NCBI RefSeq assembly: GCF_030412965.1
Contig: NZ_JAUHJQ010000009.1
Location: 49,876 to 113,875, forward strand
Length of the DNA stretch: 64,000 bases
Origin: Nocardioides oceani
GTDB lineage: Bacteria > Actinomycetota > Actinomycetes > Propionibacteriales > Nocardioidaceae
Reading direction: 5' to 3'
The notes beneath the pieces were generated by a model, which was given only the letters and a program-made list of their open reading frames with translations, searched no databases and was not told where the DNA came from. Within the stretch, counting starts at the first letter, position 1. Each line of letters begins with the position of its first letter. The position numbers and the translations under genes are program-made. Below, piece by piece: positions 24,046 through 34,086 of this stretch.

Positions 24046-25703
24046 TGTCCGACACCCTCGCGGGTCTGGTGTCCATCGCGGCGCTGGTCGCGCTCCTCGC
24101 CCTCGCCTACCGGCCGCTCGGCGACTACATGGCGGCCGTCTACAGCAGCGACCGCCACCTGCGCGCCGAGCGCCTGGTCTACCGGCTGACCGGCGTGGAC
24201 CCCCGCGCCGAGCAGTCCGCGCGGTCCTACGCCGTCAGCGTCGTCGGGTTCTCCCTCGTCGGCGTCGTGCTCCTGATGGCGATGCAGCTGGCGCAGGCGC
24301 ACCTGCCCTTCAGCCGGGACCTGCCCGGCGTGCCGTTCTGGATGTCGTTCAACACCGCGGCGTCCTTCGTCGCGAACACCAACTGGCAGTCCTACGCCGG
24401 TGAGTCGACGCTGGGCTTCACGGTCCAGATGGCCGGCCTGGCGGTGCAGAACTTCGCGTCGGCCGCGGTCGGCATGGCGGTCGCCGTCGCCCTGATCCGC
24501 GGCTTCACCCGCGCCCGGACCGGCAACCTCGGGAACTTCTGGGTGGACCTGACCCGCGGCACCCTGCGCATCCTGCTGCCGATCGCGGCCGTCGGCGCCG
24601 TCCTCCTCATGGCCGGCGGTGTCGTCCAGACCTTCTCCGACACCCCGATGGACACCCTGGCCGGGCACGGCCAGGTGCTGACCGGCGGGCCGGTCGCCAG
24701 CCAGGAGGCGATCAAGGAGCTCGGCACCAACGGCGGCGGCTTCTTCAACTCCAACTCCGCGCACCCCTTCGAGAACCCCAACGGCTACACCAACCTGCTC
24801 GAGGTCCTCCTGATCCTGCTGATCCCGGTCTGCCTGACGCGCACGCTCGGGACCCTCGTCGGCAACCGCCGCCAGGGCCTCGCCGTGCTCGCTGCGATGG
24901 GCGTGCTCTTCGCGGTCTCCCTGGCCGCGGTGACCGCCGCCGAGGTCGGTGCCCGCTCCCAGGCGGCGCAGGCGGCGGGCGCGGCGATGGAGGGCAAGGA
25001 GACGCGGTTCGGCGAGTGGGCGTCGGCCCTCTTCGCCGTCGCGACCACCGGCACCTCGACGGGTGCGGTCAACGCCTCCCACGACTCCCTGACGCCCACC
25101 GGCGGCGGCATGGTCCTGCTGAACATGATGTTCGGCGAGGTCACGCCGGGCGGTGTGGGCTCGGGCGTCTACGGCATGCTCGTCCTGGCCATCGTCGCGG
25201 TCTTCATCGCCGGCCTCATGGTGGGCCGCACCCCGGAGTTCCTCGGGAAGAAGATCGGCGCCCGCCAGATGACGTACGTCGCGACGTACATGCTCGTCAC
25301 GCCGGCACTCGTGCTGGTGGGGACCGGCGTGGCGATCGCCCTGGGCTCCACGAGCGACGCCCTGGGCAACCCGGGCGGGCACGGCTTCAGCGAGGTGCTG
25401 TACGCCTACACCTCCGGCGCCAACAACAACGGCAGCGCCTTCGGCGGCATCACCGTGACGTCGGACTTCTTCCAGATCACCATCGGCCTGGCCATGCTGC
25501 TCGGCCGCCTCGTGCCGATCGTGCTCGTCCTGCTGCTCGCCGGGTCCCTGGCCGAGCAGGGACGCGTCCCGACGACGGCCGGGACCCTGCCCACGCACAA
25601 GCCGGTCTTCGTCACCCTCCTGGTCGGCGTCGTCGTCGTCTTCACGGCCCTGACCTACTTCCCCGCCCTTTCCCTCGGACCCATTGCTGAGGCACTCGCA
25701 TGA
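24045..25703 (+). CDS. kdpA: KdpA, potassium-translocating subunit
   Basis: A 552-residue channel-like subunit, the usual KdpA length. The four selectivity-filter regions are visible: NTNWQSYAGESTLG, TNGGGFFNSNSAHPFENPN, TTGTSTGAVN and GANNNGSAFGG. It selects and passes K+ at high affinity. It overlaps kdpB by 4 bp and follows kdpF directly. Confidence 0.97.
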   Translation: MSDTLAGLVSIAALVALLALAYRPLGDYMAAVYSSDRHLRAERLVYRLTGVDPRAEQSARSYAVSVVGFSLVGVVLLMAMQLAQAHLPFSRDLPGVPFWMSFNTAASFVANTNWQSYAGESTLGFTVQMAGLAVQNFASAAVGMAVAVALIRGFTRARTGNLGNFWVDLTRGTLRILLPIAAVGAVLLMAGGVVQTFSDTPMDTLAGHGQVLTGGPVASQEAIKELGTNGGGFFNSNSAHPFENPNGYTNLLEVLLILLIPVCLTRTLGTLVGNRRQGLAVLAAMGVLFAVSLAAVTAAEVGARSQAAQAAGAAMEGKETRFGEWASALFAVATTGTSTGAVNASHDSLTPTGGGMVLLNMMFGEVTPGGVGSGVYGMLVLAIVAVFIAGLMVGRTPEFLGKKIGARQMTYVATYMLVTPALVLVGTGVAIALGSTSDALGNPGGHGFSEVLYAYTSGANNNGSAFGGITVTSDFFQITIGLAMLLGRLVPIVLVLLLAGSLAEQGRVPTTAGTLPTHKPVFVTLLVGVVVVFTALTYFPALSLGPIAEALA

Positions 25704-27817
25704 GCACCACGACCACTCCCACCCCGGCTCCCGACGCCGGCCCGACCACCGACGCCGCTGCGCACCGCCCGGGGGCCGGCACCCTCGTCCACGCCGCGTC
25801 GAGCACCGGCCTGCGCGTGCTGGCCGCCCAGGCGCTCGCTCAGCTGCCCGAGGCGTTCCGCAAGCTCGACCCCCGTCACCTGTGGCGCTCCCCCGTGCTC
25901 TTCCTGGTGTGGTGCGGCTCGGTCCTGACGACCGTCGTCGCCGTCGTCGACCCCAGCGCGTTCGCGACCTGGCTGGCCGTCTGGCTGTGGCTGACCGTCC
26001 TCTTCGGCAACCTCGCCGAGGCGGTGGCGGAGGGTCGCGGCAAGGCGCAGGCGGCCTCGCTGCGCGCCACCCGGTCCGACACCGTCGCCCGGCTGCTGGA
26101 CGACACCGGCGCCACGACGTCCGTCCCGAGCACCCGGCTCCGCGTCGGCGACCGCGTCGTCGTCGAGGCCGGGGAGGTCATCCCCGGCGACGGCGACGTC
26201 GTCGAGGGGATCGCGAGCGTCGACGAGTCGGCGATCACCGGCGAGTCGGCCCCCGTGATCCGCGAGGCGGGCGGCGACCGCAGCGCCGTGACCGGCGGCA
26301 CCACCGTGCTCTCGGACCGCATCGTCGTGCGCATCACCGCCGCTGCCGGGGAGTCGTTCCTGGACAAGATGATCAGCCTCGTCGAGGGGACGTCGCGGCG
26401 CAGGACGCCCAACGAGATCGCGCTCTCGATCCTGCTCGTCAGCCTGACGCTGGTGTTCCTGGCGGCCGTGGCGACGCTGCCGCCGATGGCCGACTACGCC
26501 GGCGCCCCGCAGGAGCTGGTGGTGCTCATCGCCCTGCTGGTCTGCCTGATCCCCACCACGATCGGGGCGCTGCTCTCGGCGATCGGCATCGCCGGCATGG
26601 ACCGGCTCGTGCGCGTCAACGTGCTCGCGATGTCGGGGCGGGCGGTCGAGGCCGCCGGTGACGTCTCCACGCTGCTGCTCGACAAGACCGGCACCATCAC
26701 CTACGGCAACCGCCAGGCCAGCGCCTTCCTGCCCGCACCGGGCGTCACCGAGGAGGAGCTGCGCGACGCGGCCCGCCTGGCCAGCCTGGCCGACCAGACC
26801 CCCGAGGGCCGCTCCATCGTCACCCTCGCCCTGAGCCAGGGAGCCGACGACCAGGACCTGCCCGCGGGCCTCGACTTCGTCGAGTTCACCGCCCAGACCC
26901 GCATGTCCGGCGTCGACCTCGCCGACGGCACGCAGATCCGCAAGGGCGCCAGCTCCGCCATCGCCGCCTGGCTCGGCGTCGACATCGACCCTCGAGTCAT
27001 CGCCACCGTCGACGACATCGCCCGGCAGGGCGGCACCCCGCTGCTCATCGGCTCGCAGGGACCCGGCGGGGAGAGCGCCGCTCTCGGCGTGGTCCACCTC
27101 AAGGACGTGGTCAAGGACGGCATGGCCGACCGCTTCGCGCAGCTGCGGTCGATGGGCATCCGGACGGTGATGGTCACCGGCGACAACGCCCTGACCGCCC
27201 GCGCCATCGCCGACGAGGCCGGTGTCGACGACTTCCTGGCCGAGGCCACGCCCGAGGACAAGCTGGACTACATCCGCAAGGAGCAGGCGGGCGGGCGGCT
27301 GGTCGCCATGACCGGGGACGGCACCAACGACGCCCCCGCACTCGCGGCGGCCGACGTCGGCGTCGCGATGAACAGCGGTACGTCGGCGGCCAAGGAGGCC
27401 GGCAACATGGTCGACCTCGACTCCGACCCGACGAAGCTCATCGACATCGTCGAGATCGGCAAGCAGCTGCTCATCACTCGCGGGGCGCTCACGACGTTCT
27501 CCATCGCCAACGACATCGCGAAGTACTTCGCGATCATCCCGGCGATGTTCGTGGCCGCCTACCCCTCGCTGGACGCGCTCAACGTGATGGGCCTGGCGAC
27601 GCCGCGGTCGGCGATCCTCTCGGCCGTCATCTTCAACGCGCTGGTCATCGTGGCGCTCATCCCGCTGGCCCTGCGCGGCGTGCGCTTCCGTCCCGCGGCG
27701 GCCACCGAGGTGCTGCGCCGCAACATGCTGGTGTTCGGCCTGGGCGGCGTCCTGGTCCCGTTCGTCGGCATCAAGCTCATCGACCTGCTCGTCTCCACCA
27801 TCCCCGGGATCGGCTGA
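25700..27817 (+). CDS. kdpB: KdpB, P-type ATPase subunit
   Basis: A 705-residue P-type ATPase that energises K+ uptake. TGESAPV is the dephosphorylation loop, DKTGTITYGNR the phosphorylation site at Asp328, and MTGDGTNDAPALAAADVGVAM the hinge (in parts: TGDGTNDAPALAAADVG). The N-terminus is rich in Thr/Pro. It lies between kdpA and kdpC; 4 bp separate it from kdpC. Confidence 0.97.
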   Translation: MSTTTTPTPAPDAGPTTDAAAHRPGAGTLVHAASSTGLRVLAAQALAQLPEAFRKLDPRHLWRSPVLFLVWCGSVLTTVVAVVDPSAFATWLAVWLWLTVLFGNLAEAVAEGRGKAQAASLRATRSDTVARLLDDTGATTSVPSTRLRVGDRVVVEAGEVIPGDGDVVEGIASVDESAITGESAPVIREAGGDRSAVTGGTTVLSDRIVVRITAAAGESFLDKMISLVEGTSRRRTPNEIALSILLVSLTLVFLAAVATLPPMADYAGAPQELVVLIALLVCLIPTTIGALLSAIGIAGMDRLVRVNVLAMSGRAVEAAGDVSTLLLDKTGTITYGNRQASAFLPAPGVTEEELRDAARLASLADQTPEGRSIVTLALSQGADDQDLPAGLDFVEFTAQTRMSGVDLADGTQIRKGASSAIAAWLGVDIDPRVIATVDDIARQGGTPLLIGSQGPGGESAALGVVHLKDVVKDGMADRFAQLRSMGIRTVMVTGDNALTARAIADEAGVDDFLAEATPEDKLDYIRKEQAGGRLVAMTGDGTNDAPALAAADVGVAMNSGTSAAKEAGNMVDLDSDPTKLIDIVEIGKQLLITRGALTTFSIANDIAKYFAIIPAMFVAAYPSLDALNVMGLATPRSAILSAVIFNALVIVALIPLALRGVRFRPAAATEVLRRNMLVFGLGGVLVPFVGIKLIDLLVSTIPGIG

Positions 27818-27821
27818 CCTC

Positions 27822-28400
27822 ATGATCAAGGACTTCTCCCGCCAGTCGCTGGCGGCGCTCCGCATGCTGCTCGTCCTCACCCTGCTCCTCGGCGTCGTCT
27901 ACCCCGTCGCCGTGTGGGCCGCCGGCCAGGCGTTCGGCGCCCGGGCGGAGGGCCAACCGGTGGAGGTGGACGGGGCGGTCGTCGGCTCCCGCCTGCTCGG
28001 CCAGCAGTTCGAGGGCGACGCGTGGTTCCACTCCCGCCCCTCCGCCAACGACCACGACTCCCTGGCGTCGGCGCCGAGCAACCTCGGGCCCTCGAGCACC
28101 GACCTGCTCGCCCTCATCGACGAGCGGCGCGCCACGGTGGCCGCGACCGAGGGCGTCGACGAGGGCGACGTCCCCCCGGACGCCGTCACCGCGTCCGGGT
28201 CGGGGCTCGACCCGCACATCTCGCCGGCGTACGCCGCCCTCCAGGCGCCCCGGGTGGCCGAGGCGAACGGGCTGGAGCTGTCGGTCGTCGCGGACCTGGT
28301 CGAGGAGCACACCGACGGCCGCTCGCTCGGCTTCCTCGGCGAGCCCGGCGTCAACGTGCTCGAGCTCAACGTCGCCGTGCTCGAGGAGACGCGCCGCTGA
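27822..28400 (+). CDS. kdpC: KdpC, potassium pump accessory subunit
   Basis: A 192-residue subunit with one N-terminal membrane helix (LAALRMLLVLTLLLGVVYPV) and an extracytoplasmic domain. WFHSRPSA and GSGLDPHISPAYAALQAPRVA are family signatures. The ATG is 4 bp after kdpB. It is needed for assembly of the KdpFABC complex. Confidence 0.96.
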   Translation: MIKDFSRQSLAALRMLLVLTLLLGVVYPVAVWAAGQAFGARAEGQPVEVDGAVVGSRLLGQQFEGDAWFHSRPSANDHDSLASAPSNLGPSSTDLLALIDERRATVAATEGVDEGDVPPDAVTASGSGLDPHISPAYAALQAPRVAEANGLELSVVADLVEEHTDGRSLGFLGEPGVNVLELNVAVLEETRR

Positions 28401-28481
28401 CCACCCGGCCGGCGCAGGAGGGGGCGCCGGTCCGATGATGTGGGAGGGCGCGCGCGGGCGCCCGTCTCGCGAGAGGGAACG

Positions 28482-31004
28482 ATGGAACGAGCAAGGCTGA
28501 GGGTCTACCTCGGCGCGGCGCCCGGCGTCGGCAAGACCTTCGCGATGCTGCAGGAGGGGCGCCGCCGGGCCGAGCGGGGCACCGACGTCGTCATCGGCTA
28601 CGTCGAGACGCACCAGCGTCCGCGGACGGTCGAGGCGGCCGAGGGCCTGGAGGTCGTCCCGCGACGCCGGCTCTCCTACCGCGGCACGGTGCAGGAGGAG
28701 ATGGACGTCGAGGCCGTCCTGCGCCGTGCCCCGGCCGTCGTGCTCGTCGACGAGCTCGCCCACGCCAACGTCCCCGGCAGCCGGCACGAGAAGCGGTGGC
28801 AGGACGTCGAGGAGCTGCGCCGCGCCGGCATCGAGGTGGTCACGACCGTCAACATCCAGCACCTGGAGTCGCTCAACGACGTGACCGAGGCGATCACCGG
28901 GGTCCGGCAGCGCGAGACCGTTCCCGACAGCGTGGTGCGGTCCGCCGACCAGATCGAGCTGGTCGACATGAGCCCCCAGGCGCTGCGGCGCCGGATGGCG
29001 CACGGCAACGTCTACAGCGCCGACAAGGTCGACGCCGCGCTGTCGCAGTACTTCCGGGAGGGCAACCTCACCGCGCTGCGGGAGCTGGCCCTCCTGTGGC
29101 TGGCCGACCGGGTGGAGGAGGGCATGGAGCGCTACCGCGCCAAGCACGACATCGACTCGACCTGGGCGACCCGCGAGCGGATCATCGTGCCGGTCAGCGG
29201 CGGCCCCGAGTCGACCACGCTGATGCGGCGGGCCGCCCGGATCGCCTCGCGGGTCTCGGCCGGCGAGTGGCACACGCTGTACGTCGCCCGGCAGGACGGG
29301 CTGGCGGGCGTCTCGCCGGAGGTGCTCGACCGGCTGCGGCAGAAGACCGAGGAGCTCGGCGGCAGCTTCCACACGGTGATCAGCGACGACCCCGCGCAGG
29401 GCATCCTCGACTTCGCCCGCGCCGAGAACGCCACCCAGATCGTCGTCGGCGCCAGCCGCCGCGGCCGGGCGGCGACGCTGGTGAGCCCCGGCGTCGGCGA
29501 GCGGGTCGTCGCCGGCTCCGGCGACATCGACGTCCACATCGTCACCCACGACTACGCCCGGCGTGCCAACGCCGACCGGCGGGCGCCCGAGGTCCTCAGC
29601 CGGCGGCGCCGTACCGCCGGCTTCCTCTTCTCGGTCCTGGCACCGGCCCTGGTCAGCCTCCTGTTGTGGTGGACCCACGACTGGCACGGCCTGACCACCG
29701 AGTCGATGGTGCTGATGGCGATCGTGGTCGCCACCGCGCTCATCGGCGGGCTGGTCCCGGCGGTGGTCGCGGCCCTGGTCAGCGGGCTGCTGCTGAACTT
29801 CCTCTTCGTCTCCCCCACCTACGTGCTGACCATCGACGAGCCCGAGAACGTGCTCGCGCTCGCGCTGTTCGTCCTGGTCGGCGTCGCCGTCGCGACCGTG
29901 GTCGACAACGCCGCCCGGCAGACCCATCAGGCCCGTCGGGCGCGCGGCGAGGCCGACGCGCTGACGGTCCTCGCGCACAGCCTGCTCAACGCCACCGACG
30001 ACCCCTCCGGGCTGCTGCGGTCGGCCTGCGAGGTCTTCAACGCCGACGGCGCCGCGATCGTGCGACGGGCCGACGCGCCCGCCGGGGGCGCCGAGCTGTG
30101 CCTGGCCTCGCACGGCACCGCCGTCGGCGACGCCGGCCAGGCGGGCATGGTCGCTGACGTCGGCGACGACACGGTGCTGGCGTTGTACGGCAGCCGGCTG
30201 CCCGCCTCCCAGCGCGGCCTGCTGACGGCGTACGCCGCGTACGCGCGCGTGCTCCTCGAGCGCCGCGCCGCCACCGCCGCCGAGGTCGAGCGGCTGCGGC
30301 TCAGCGAGGTGGACCGGACCCGCACCGCGCTGCTCGCGGCGGTCTCCCACGACCTGCGCTCGCCGCTGTCGGCGGTCAAGCTGGCCGCGGACAGCCTGAG
30401 CGCCTCCGACGTGGCGTGGACCGAGGAGGACCGCGCCGAGTTCGTGTCGACGATCCAGGAGGCCACCGAGCGGCTCATCTCGCTGGTCGACAACCTGCTC
30501 GACATGAGCCGGATCCACACCAGCTCGATCACCGCCGCCGTCGACGTGGTCGCGCTGGGCCCCGCCATCCGGGCCACGCTCGCCGGGCTGCCCGGCAGCG
30601 AGCGGATCCGCGTCGAGGTGGCCGAGGAGCACGCCGTCCTCGCCGACCCCGGCCTGCTCGACCGGGTCGTGGCGAACGTGTGCGAGAACGCGCTGAAGTA
30701 CACCCCCGCCGACGCCGAGATCACCGTCGACGCCACCCCCCTGGACGCCGGTCGGCTCGCCGTGCGGATCGCCGACACCGGCCCCGGCGTGCGCGAGCAG
30801 CAGCACGACCAGCTGTTCTCGCCGTTCCAGCGCCTCGGCGACGTCCCCGGATCCGACGGCGTGGGCCTCGGGCTCGCCGTGGCGCGCGGCCTGCTCGAGG
30901 CCTTCGGCGGCACGATCAGCGCCGAGGACACCCCCGGCGGCGGCCTGACCTTCGTCCTCGAGCTGCCCCGGGCCGACCCCAGCTCCTCAGGAGGAGACCA
31001 GTGA
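28482..31004 (+). CDS. kdpD: KdpD, sensor histidine kinase for potassium
   Basis: About 840 residues. The N-terminal KdpD domain has the Walker-like GAAPGVGKTFAML and VDELAHANVPGSRHEKRWQD; a USP-like domain with VVGASRRGR follows, then four membrane segments, a GAF-like part, HisKA with AAVSHDLRSPLSAVK (His623), and an ATPase domain with NVCENALKYTP and GVGLGLAVARGLL. It senses low K+ or osmotic stress and phosphorylates KdpE. The ATG at 28482 follows GAGAGGGA; a longer frame is not needed. It overlaps kdpE by 4 bp. Confidence 0.95.
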   Translation: MERARLRVYLGAAPGVGKTFAMLQEGRRRAERGTDVVIGYVETHQRPRTVEAAEGLEVVPRRRLSYRGTVQEEMDVEAVLRRAPAVVLVDELAHANVPGSRHEKRWQDVEELRRAGIEVVTTVNIQHLESLNDVTEAITGVRQRETVPDSVVRSADQIELVDMSPQALRRRMAHGNVYSADKVDAALSQYFREGNLTALRELALLWLADRVEEGMERYRAKHDIDSTWATRERIIVPVSGGPESTTLMRRAARIASRVSAGEWHTLYVARQDGLAGVSPEVLDRLRQKTEELGGSFHTVISDDPAQGILDFARAENATQIVVGASRRGRAATLVSPGVGERVVAGSGDIDVHIVTHDYARRANADRRAPEVLSRRRRTAGFLFSVLAPALVSLLLWWTHDWHGLTTESMVLMAIVVATALIGGLVPAVVAALVSGLLLNFLFVSPTYVLTIDEPENVLALALFVLVGVAVATVVDNAARQTHQARRARGEADALTVLAHSLLNATDDPSGLLRSACEVFNADGAAIVRRADAPAGGAELCLASHGTAVGDAGQAGMVADVGDDTVLALYGSRLPASQRGLLTAYAAYARVLLERRAATAAEVERLRLSEVDRTRTALLAAVSHDLRSPLSAVKLAADSLSASDVAWTEEDRAEFVSTIQEATERLISLVDNLLDMSRIHTSSITAAVDVVALGPAIRATLAGLPGSERIRVEVAEEHAVLADPGLLDRVVANVCENALKYTPADAEITVDATPLDAGRLAVRIADTGPGVREQQHDQLFSPFQRLGDVPGSDGVGLGLAVARGLLEAFGGTISAEDTPGGGLTFVLELPRADPSSSGGDQ

Positions 31005-31684
31005 CCTTCGTGCTCGTGGTGGACGACGACCCGGCGATCCGGCGGACGCTCTCGGTGAACCTGCGCGCCCGCGGGTACGACGTCGAGACGGCCGGCGACG
31101 GCCGGTCGGCGCTGCAGGTCGTCGACGAGCGGATGCCCGACGTCGTCCTGCTCGACCTGGGCCTGCCCGACCTGGACGGCGTCGCGGTGCTCACCCGGCT
31201 CCGCGCGTTCACCCAGGTCCCGGTGATCGTCGTCTCCGCACGCTCGGAGGCCGTCGACAAGGTCGAGGCGCTGAACCTCGGCGCGGACGACTACATCAGC
31301 AAGCCGTTCTCCCTCGAGGAGCTCCTCGCCCGGGTCGGCGTCGCCACCCGGCGCACCCAGCAGGAGACCCGCCCCGAGCGGCTGGAGGTCGACGGGCTGG
31401 TGCTCGACGTCGCCGACTCCCGGGCGAGCCGGGACGGCGAGGTCATCCACCTCACCCCGACCGAGTGGCGCCTGGTGGAGCTGCTGGTGCGCCGGCGCGG
31501 CCGGCTGGTGCGGCAGGCCGAGCTGCTGCACGCCGTGTGGGGGCCGACGTACGAGCGCAACAGCAACTACCTGCGCGTGCACCTCTCCGCGATCCGGCAC
31601 AAGCTCGAGCGCGACCCCGCGGCGCCGGTCCTGTTCATCACCGAGCCGGGGCTGGGCTACCGCTTCGCGCCGCGGGAGGACTGA
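31001..31684 (+). CDS. kdpE: KdpE, response regulator
   Basis: A 227-residue OmpR-type regulator. Receiver domain: VVDDDPAIRRTL, Asp52 in VVLLDLGLPDLDG, VVSARSEAVDKVEAL and KPFSLEELLARV. A winged helix follows, with LTPTEWRLVELLVRRRGRLV and YLRVHLSAIRHKLE. The GTG overlaps the kdpD stop, with GGAGGAGA upstream. It should activate kdpFABC when K+ is scarce; its target is likely before kdpF. Confidence 0.95.
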   Translation: MTFVLVVDDDPAIRRTLSVNLRARGYDVETAGDGRSALQVVDERMPDVVLLDLGLPDLDGVAVLTRLRAFTQVPVIVVSARSEAVDKVEALNLGADDYISKPFSLEELLARVGVATRRTQQETRPERLEVDGLVLDVADSRASRDGEVIHLTPTEWRLVELLVRRRGRLVRQAELLHAVWGPTYERNSNYLRVHLSAIRHKLERDPAAPVLFITEPGLGYRFAPRED

Positions 31685-31696
31685 GCCGGGGGACCC

Positions 31697-32575
31697 TCAG
31701 GGGCGGACGACGGCCGGCGGCGTGCGGCCGGCCCGGCCGGCGGCCTCGGCGGCAGCCGCGAGCAGCCGGGCGTACTGCTCGGGGTCGGTGGTGTTGCAGC
31801 CGAGCTCGTGGTCGATCTTGCCGGTGCCGTGGTGGTCGCTGGAGCCGGTGACGACCAGGTCGAGGTTGCGGGCGATGGCGCGCAGCTTGTCGCGGCTGGA
31901 GGGGGTGTGGTCCTCGTGGTCGACCTCGATGCCGCTCAACCCGGCGGCCTGCAGCCCGGCCAGCTCCGGCTCGCCCGGCCACTCGCGCTGCGAGCGGCCC
32001 CACGGGTGCGCCACGACGGTCACGCCGCCGGCCTCGGTGACCAGGCGGATGGTCTCGGCCAGCGGGGCGGCGTACCGGTCGACGTACGCCGGGCGGCCGG
32101 CGCCGAGGTAGCGGTCGAAGGCCTCGGTGCGGTCCCGCACGACCCCGACCGCGACGAGCGCGTCCGCGACGTGGGGGCGGCCGGTCGCGGCGGTGCCGTC
32201 GGCGGCGCGGGCGACGTCGGCGTCGGTGACCTCGATGCCGAGCGCGTGGAGGCGGGCGAGCATGTCGGGGACGCGGGCCTGGCGCCCCTCGAGCACGCGG
32301 GTCAGCTGCTCGACGAGCGGCGCGTACGTCGGGTCGGGCAGGTAGGCGAGCAGGTGCACGCCGCGCCCCTGGTGGCGGGTGCTGACCTCCATGCCGCGGA
32401 CCAGCTCGATGCCGACCTCGAGCGCGGCGCGCTCGGCCTCGGCCCAGCCGTCGGCGGTGTCGTGGTCGGTGATCGCGAGGACGTCGAGCCCCGCGGCCGC
32501 CGCGGCGCGGACCAGGTCACCCGGGCTCTGCGTGCCGTCGCTGGCCCGTGAGTGGGTGTGGAGGTCGATGCGCAC
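31697..32575 (-). CDS. PHP-domain metal-dependent phosphoesterase
   Basis: A 292-residue PHP protein. MRIDLHTHSRASDG (H-x-H), ITDHDTADGW, VRGMEVSTR, GVTVVAHPWG and TGSSDHHG are the metal-binding motifs. Relatives include the 3',5'-nucleoside bisphosphate phosphatase/RNase AM family (YciV). It is the last gene of the DUF6758, zinc-ribbon and PHP set. It converges with kdpE, with only 12 bp between the stop codons. Confidence 0.9.
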   Translation of the reverse strand: MRIDLHTHSRASDGTQSPGDLVRAAAAAGLDVLAITDHDTADGWAEAERAALEVGIELVRGMEVSTRHQGRGVHLLAYLPDPTYAPLVEQLTRVLEGRQARVPDMLARLHALGIEVTDADVARAADGTAATGRPHVADALVAVGVVRDRTEAFDRYLGAGRPAYVDRYAAPLAETIRLVTEAGGVTVVAHPWGRSQREWPGEPELAGLQAAGLSGIEVDHEDHTPSSRDKLRAIARNLDLVVTGSSDHHGTGKIDHELGCNTTDPEQYARLLAAAAEAAGRAGRTPPAVVRP

Positions 32576-32610
32576 GGGTCCCAGGGTAGGCGGGGGCGCC
32601 GACGGCCCGG

Positions 32611-32796
32611 TCAGGGCCGCGGGGCGCCCGCCCCGCCGGCGTTCGTCGGGCAGTCGGGGTTGGTGCAGACCCGCTCGTCCACGGTGCTGTCGTTGTCGCC
32701 ACGGACCGTGGCCTCCTCGGGGTCCTCGGTCGCCTCGTGGGCGCGCAGGCGCACCTCGGAGCCGCAGACGTCGCAGGGTCGGTTGTCCTGGTACAC
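32611..32796 (-). CDS. Small zinc-ribbon protein
   Basis: A 61-residue protein with CDVCG at residues 8-12 and CTNPDC near the C-terminus, which would form a C2-C2 zinc ribbon around a charged Glu/Asp-rich centre. It lies between the DUF6758 and PHP genes on the same strand. Function unknown. Confidence 0.75.
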   Translation of the reverse strand: MYQDNRPCDVCGSEVRLRAHEATEDPEEATVRGDNDSTVDERVCTNPDCPTNAGGAGAPRP

Positions 32797-32815
32797 GCCC
32801 GGCAGGTACCCACCC

Positions 32816-33457
32816 TCACCAGGACGGCCGCGGGCCCCCGAACGCGGTCTCCACCAGCCCCGGCCCCAGCGAGGAGACGTCGCGCAGGATCCAGTCGTCG
32901 CGCAGCAGCAGCATCGCGGAGGCCGGCCGAAGCACCAGCCAGAGCCACCGTCCGCGCGCCTCGCCGGCGACCACCGAGCGGTCCCACTCCCCCGTGGCGG
33001 CGCTCGTCGAGACCGGCCACAGCCCGACGGCCTGGTTGTCGAGCCGCACCTTGACCGCCGGCGGACCCTCGCCGATCTCGGCGCCCGGGTCGGCGTACGC
33101 CGTGCCGGCGCAGCGGGCGCCGAGCCCGGTCCCGGCCTCCTCGGTCACCACCAGCACGTCGACCGGCCCGTCGAGCTCGCTGGTGCCCGAGCAGCAGGTC
33201 ATGGTGGCCCGCGCCCGCTCCGGCCCGGTGCCGACCACGCCGAAGTCGGTGACCGACCAGCCGGGGCTCATCGGCCACGGGAGGTACGTCGGGAACGGGC
33301 CGGCCCGGCGCAGCTGGTCGACGAACCCGTCGTACGACGCCTCCTCGGGGCGCCACAGCGGGTCGATCGACCCGTGGTCGGGGCAGGACCAGCCGCCGTC
33401 GGGGGCGGCCTGCGCCACGGGGGTCGGACAACGGGGGCACCCGGCCGAGAGCGACAT
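32816..33457 (-). CDS. DUF6758 family protein
   Basis: A 213-residue actinobacterial protein. It starts with a ribbon-like CPRCPTPVAQAAPDGGWSCPDHG, then GFVDQLRRAGPFPTYLPWPMSPGW, typical of DUF6758. It has no enzyme motif. The first gene of the set with the zinc-ribbon and PHP genes. Two zinc-binding-like proteins in a row next to a PHP enzyme suggest a joint role, which is inference. Confidence 0.85.
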   Translation of the reverse strand: MSLSAGCPRCPTPVAQAAPDGGWSCPDHGSIDPLWRPEEASYDGFVDQLRRAGPFPTYLPWPMSPGWSVTDFGVVGTGPERARATMTCCSGTSELDGPVDVLVVTEEAGTGLGARCAGTAYADPGAEIGEGPPAVKVRLDNQAVGLWPVSTSAATGEWDRSVVAGEARGRWLWLVLRPASAMLLLRDDWILRDVSSLGPGLVETAFGGPRPSW

Positions 33458-33499
33458 GGCTCCATATGCGCCGATCCGGCGGCCCCCGTCAAGCGTCGG

Positions 33500-34057
33500 T
33501 CAGGCGTTCCAGCGCTCGACGACCGGCGTCTCCCGCTCCCACGCGAGCACCGACACCGTGGCGGTGCCGAGCTTGAGGTGCCGGCCGCCGGCTACGGGCA
33601 GGCCGAGCCACCGGGCCGCGAGCGCGCGCAGGCAGTGCCCGTGCGCGAAGACCAGCGTGCGGCCCTCGACCGCCCGGGCCCGCTCGACGACGCGGTCGAG
33701 CCGGGTGGTCACCTCCTCGGCCGTCTCGCCGCCCGGGCTGGGGTGGTTCCAGACGGTCCAGCCCGGGACGGTCTCCCGGATCTCGTCGGTCGTGATGCCC
33801 TCGTACTCGCCGTACGCCCACTCGACGAGGTCCTCGTCGACCTCGGCGTCGGGGAACCCGGCCAGCTCGGCGGTACGCCGCGCGCGCTGCCGCGGGCTGG
33901 TGCGCACGACCTCGAAGTCGCCCGGGGCGAGCCGCTCGCGCAGCGTCCGCGCCACCTCCTCGCCCTCGGGCAGGAGGGGGAGGTCGCTCACCGACGTGTG
34001 CCGGTGGTCCCGGCTCCACTCGGTCTGCCCGTGCCGGACCAGCCACAGCTCGCTCAT
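33500..34057 (-). CDS. Histidine phosphatase family protein
   Basis: About 185 residues. LWLVRHGQTEWS is the RHG phosphohistidine motif; ERLAPGDFEVVRTSPRQRARRTAEL and VFAHGHCLRALAARWL supply the second His. It hydrolyses small phosphate esters; the substrate is unknown. ATG at 34057 gives the usual short start. A GTG at 34090 overlaps the channel-gene stop (GTGA) and would add 11 residues, so coupled translation is possible. Confidence 0.88.
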   Translation of the reverse strand: MSELWLVRHGQTEWSRDHRHTSVSDLPLLPEGEEVARTLRERLAPGDFEVVRTSPRQRARRTAELAGFPDAEVDEDLVEWAYGEYEGITTDEIRETVPGWTVWNHPSPGGETAEEVTTRLDRVVERARAVEGRTLVFAHGHCLRALAARWLGLPVAGGRHLKLGTATVSVLAWERETPVVERWNA

Positions 34058-34086
34058 GCCTGCGCAGTTGCCGCTCGGCGCGTGTC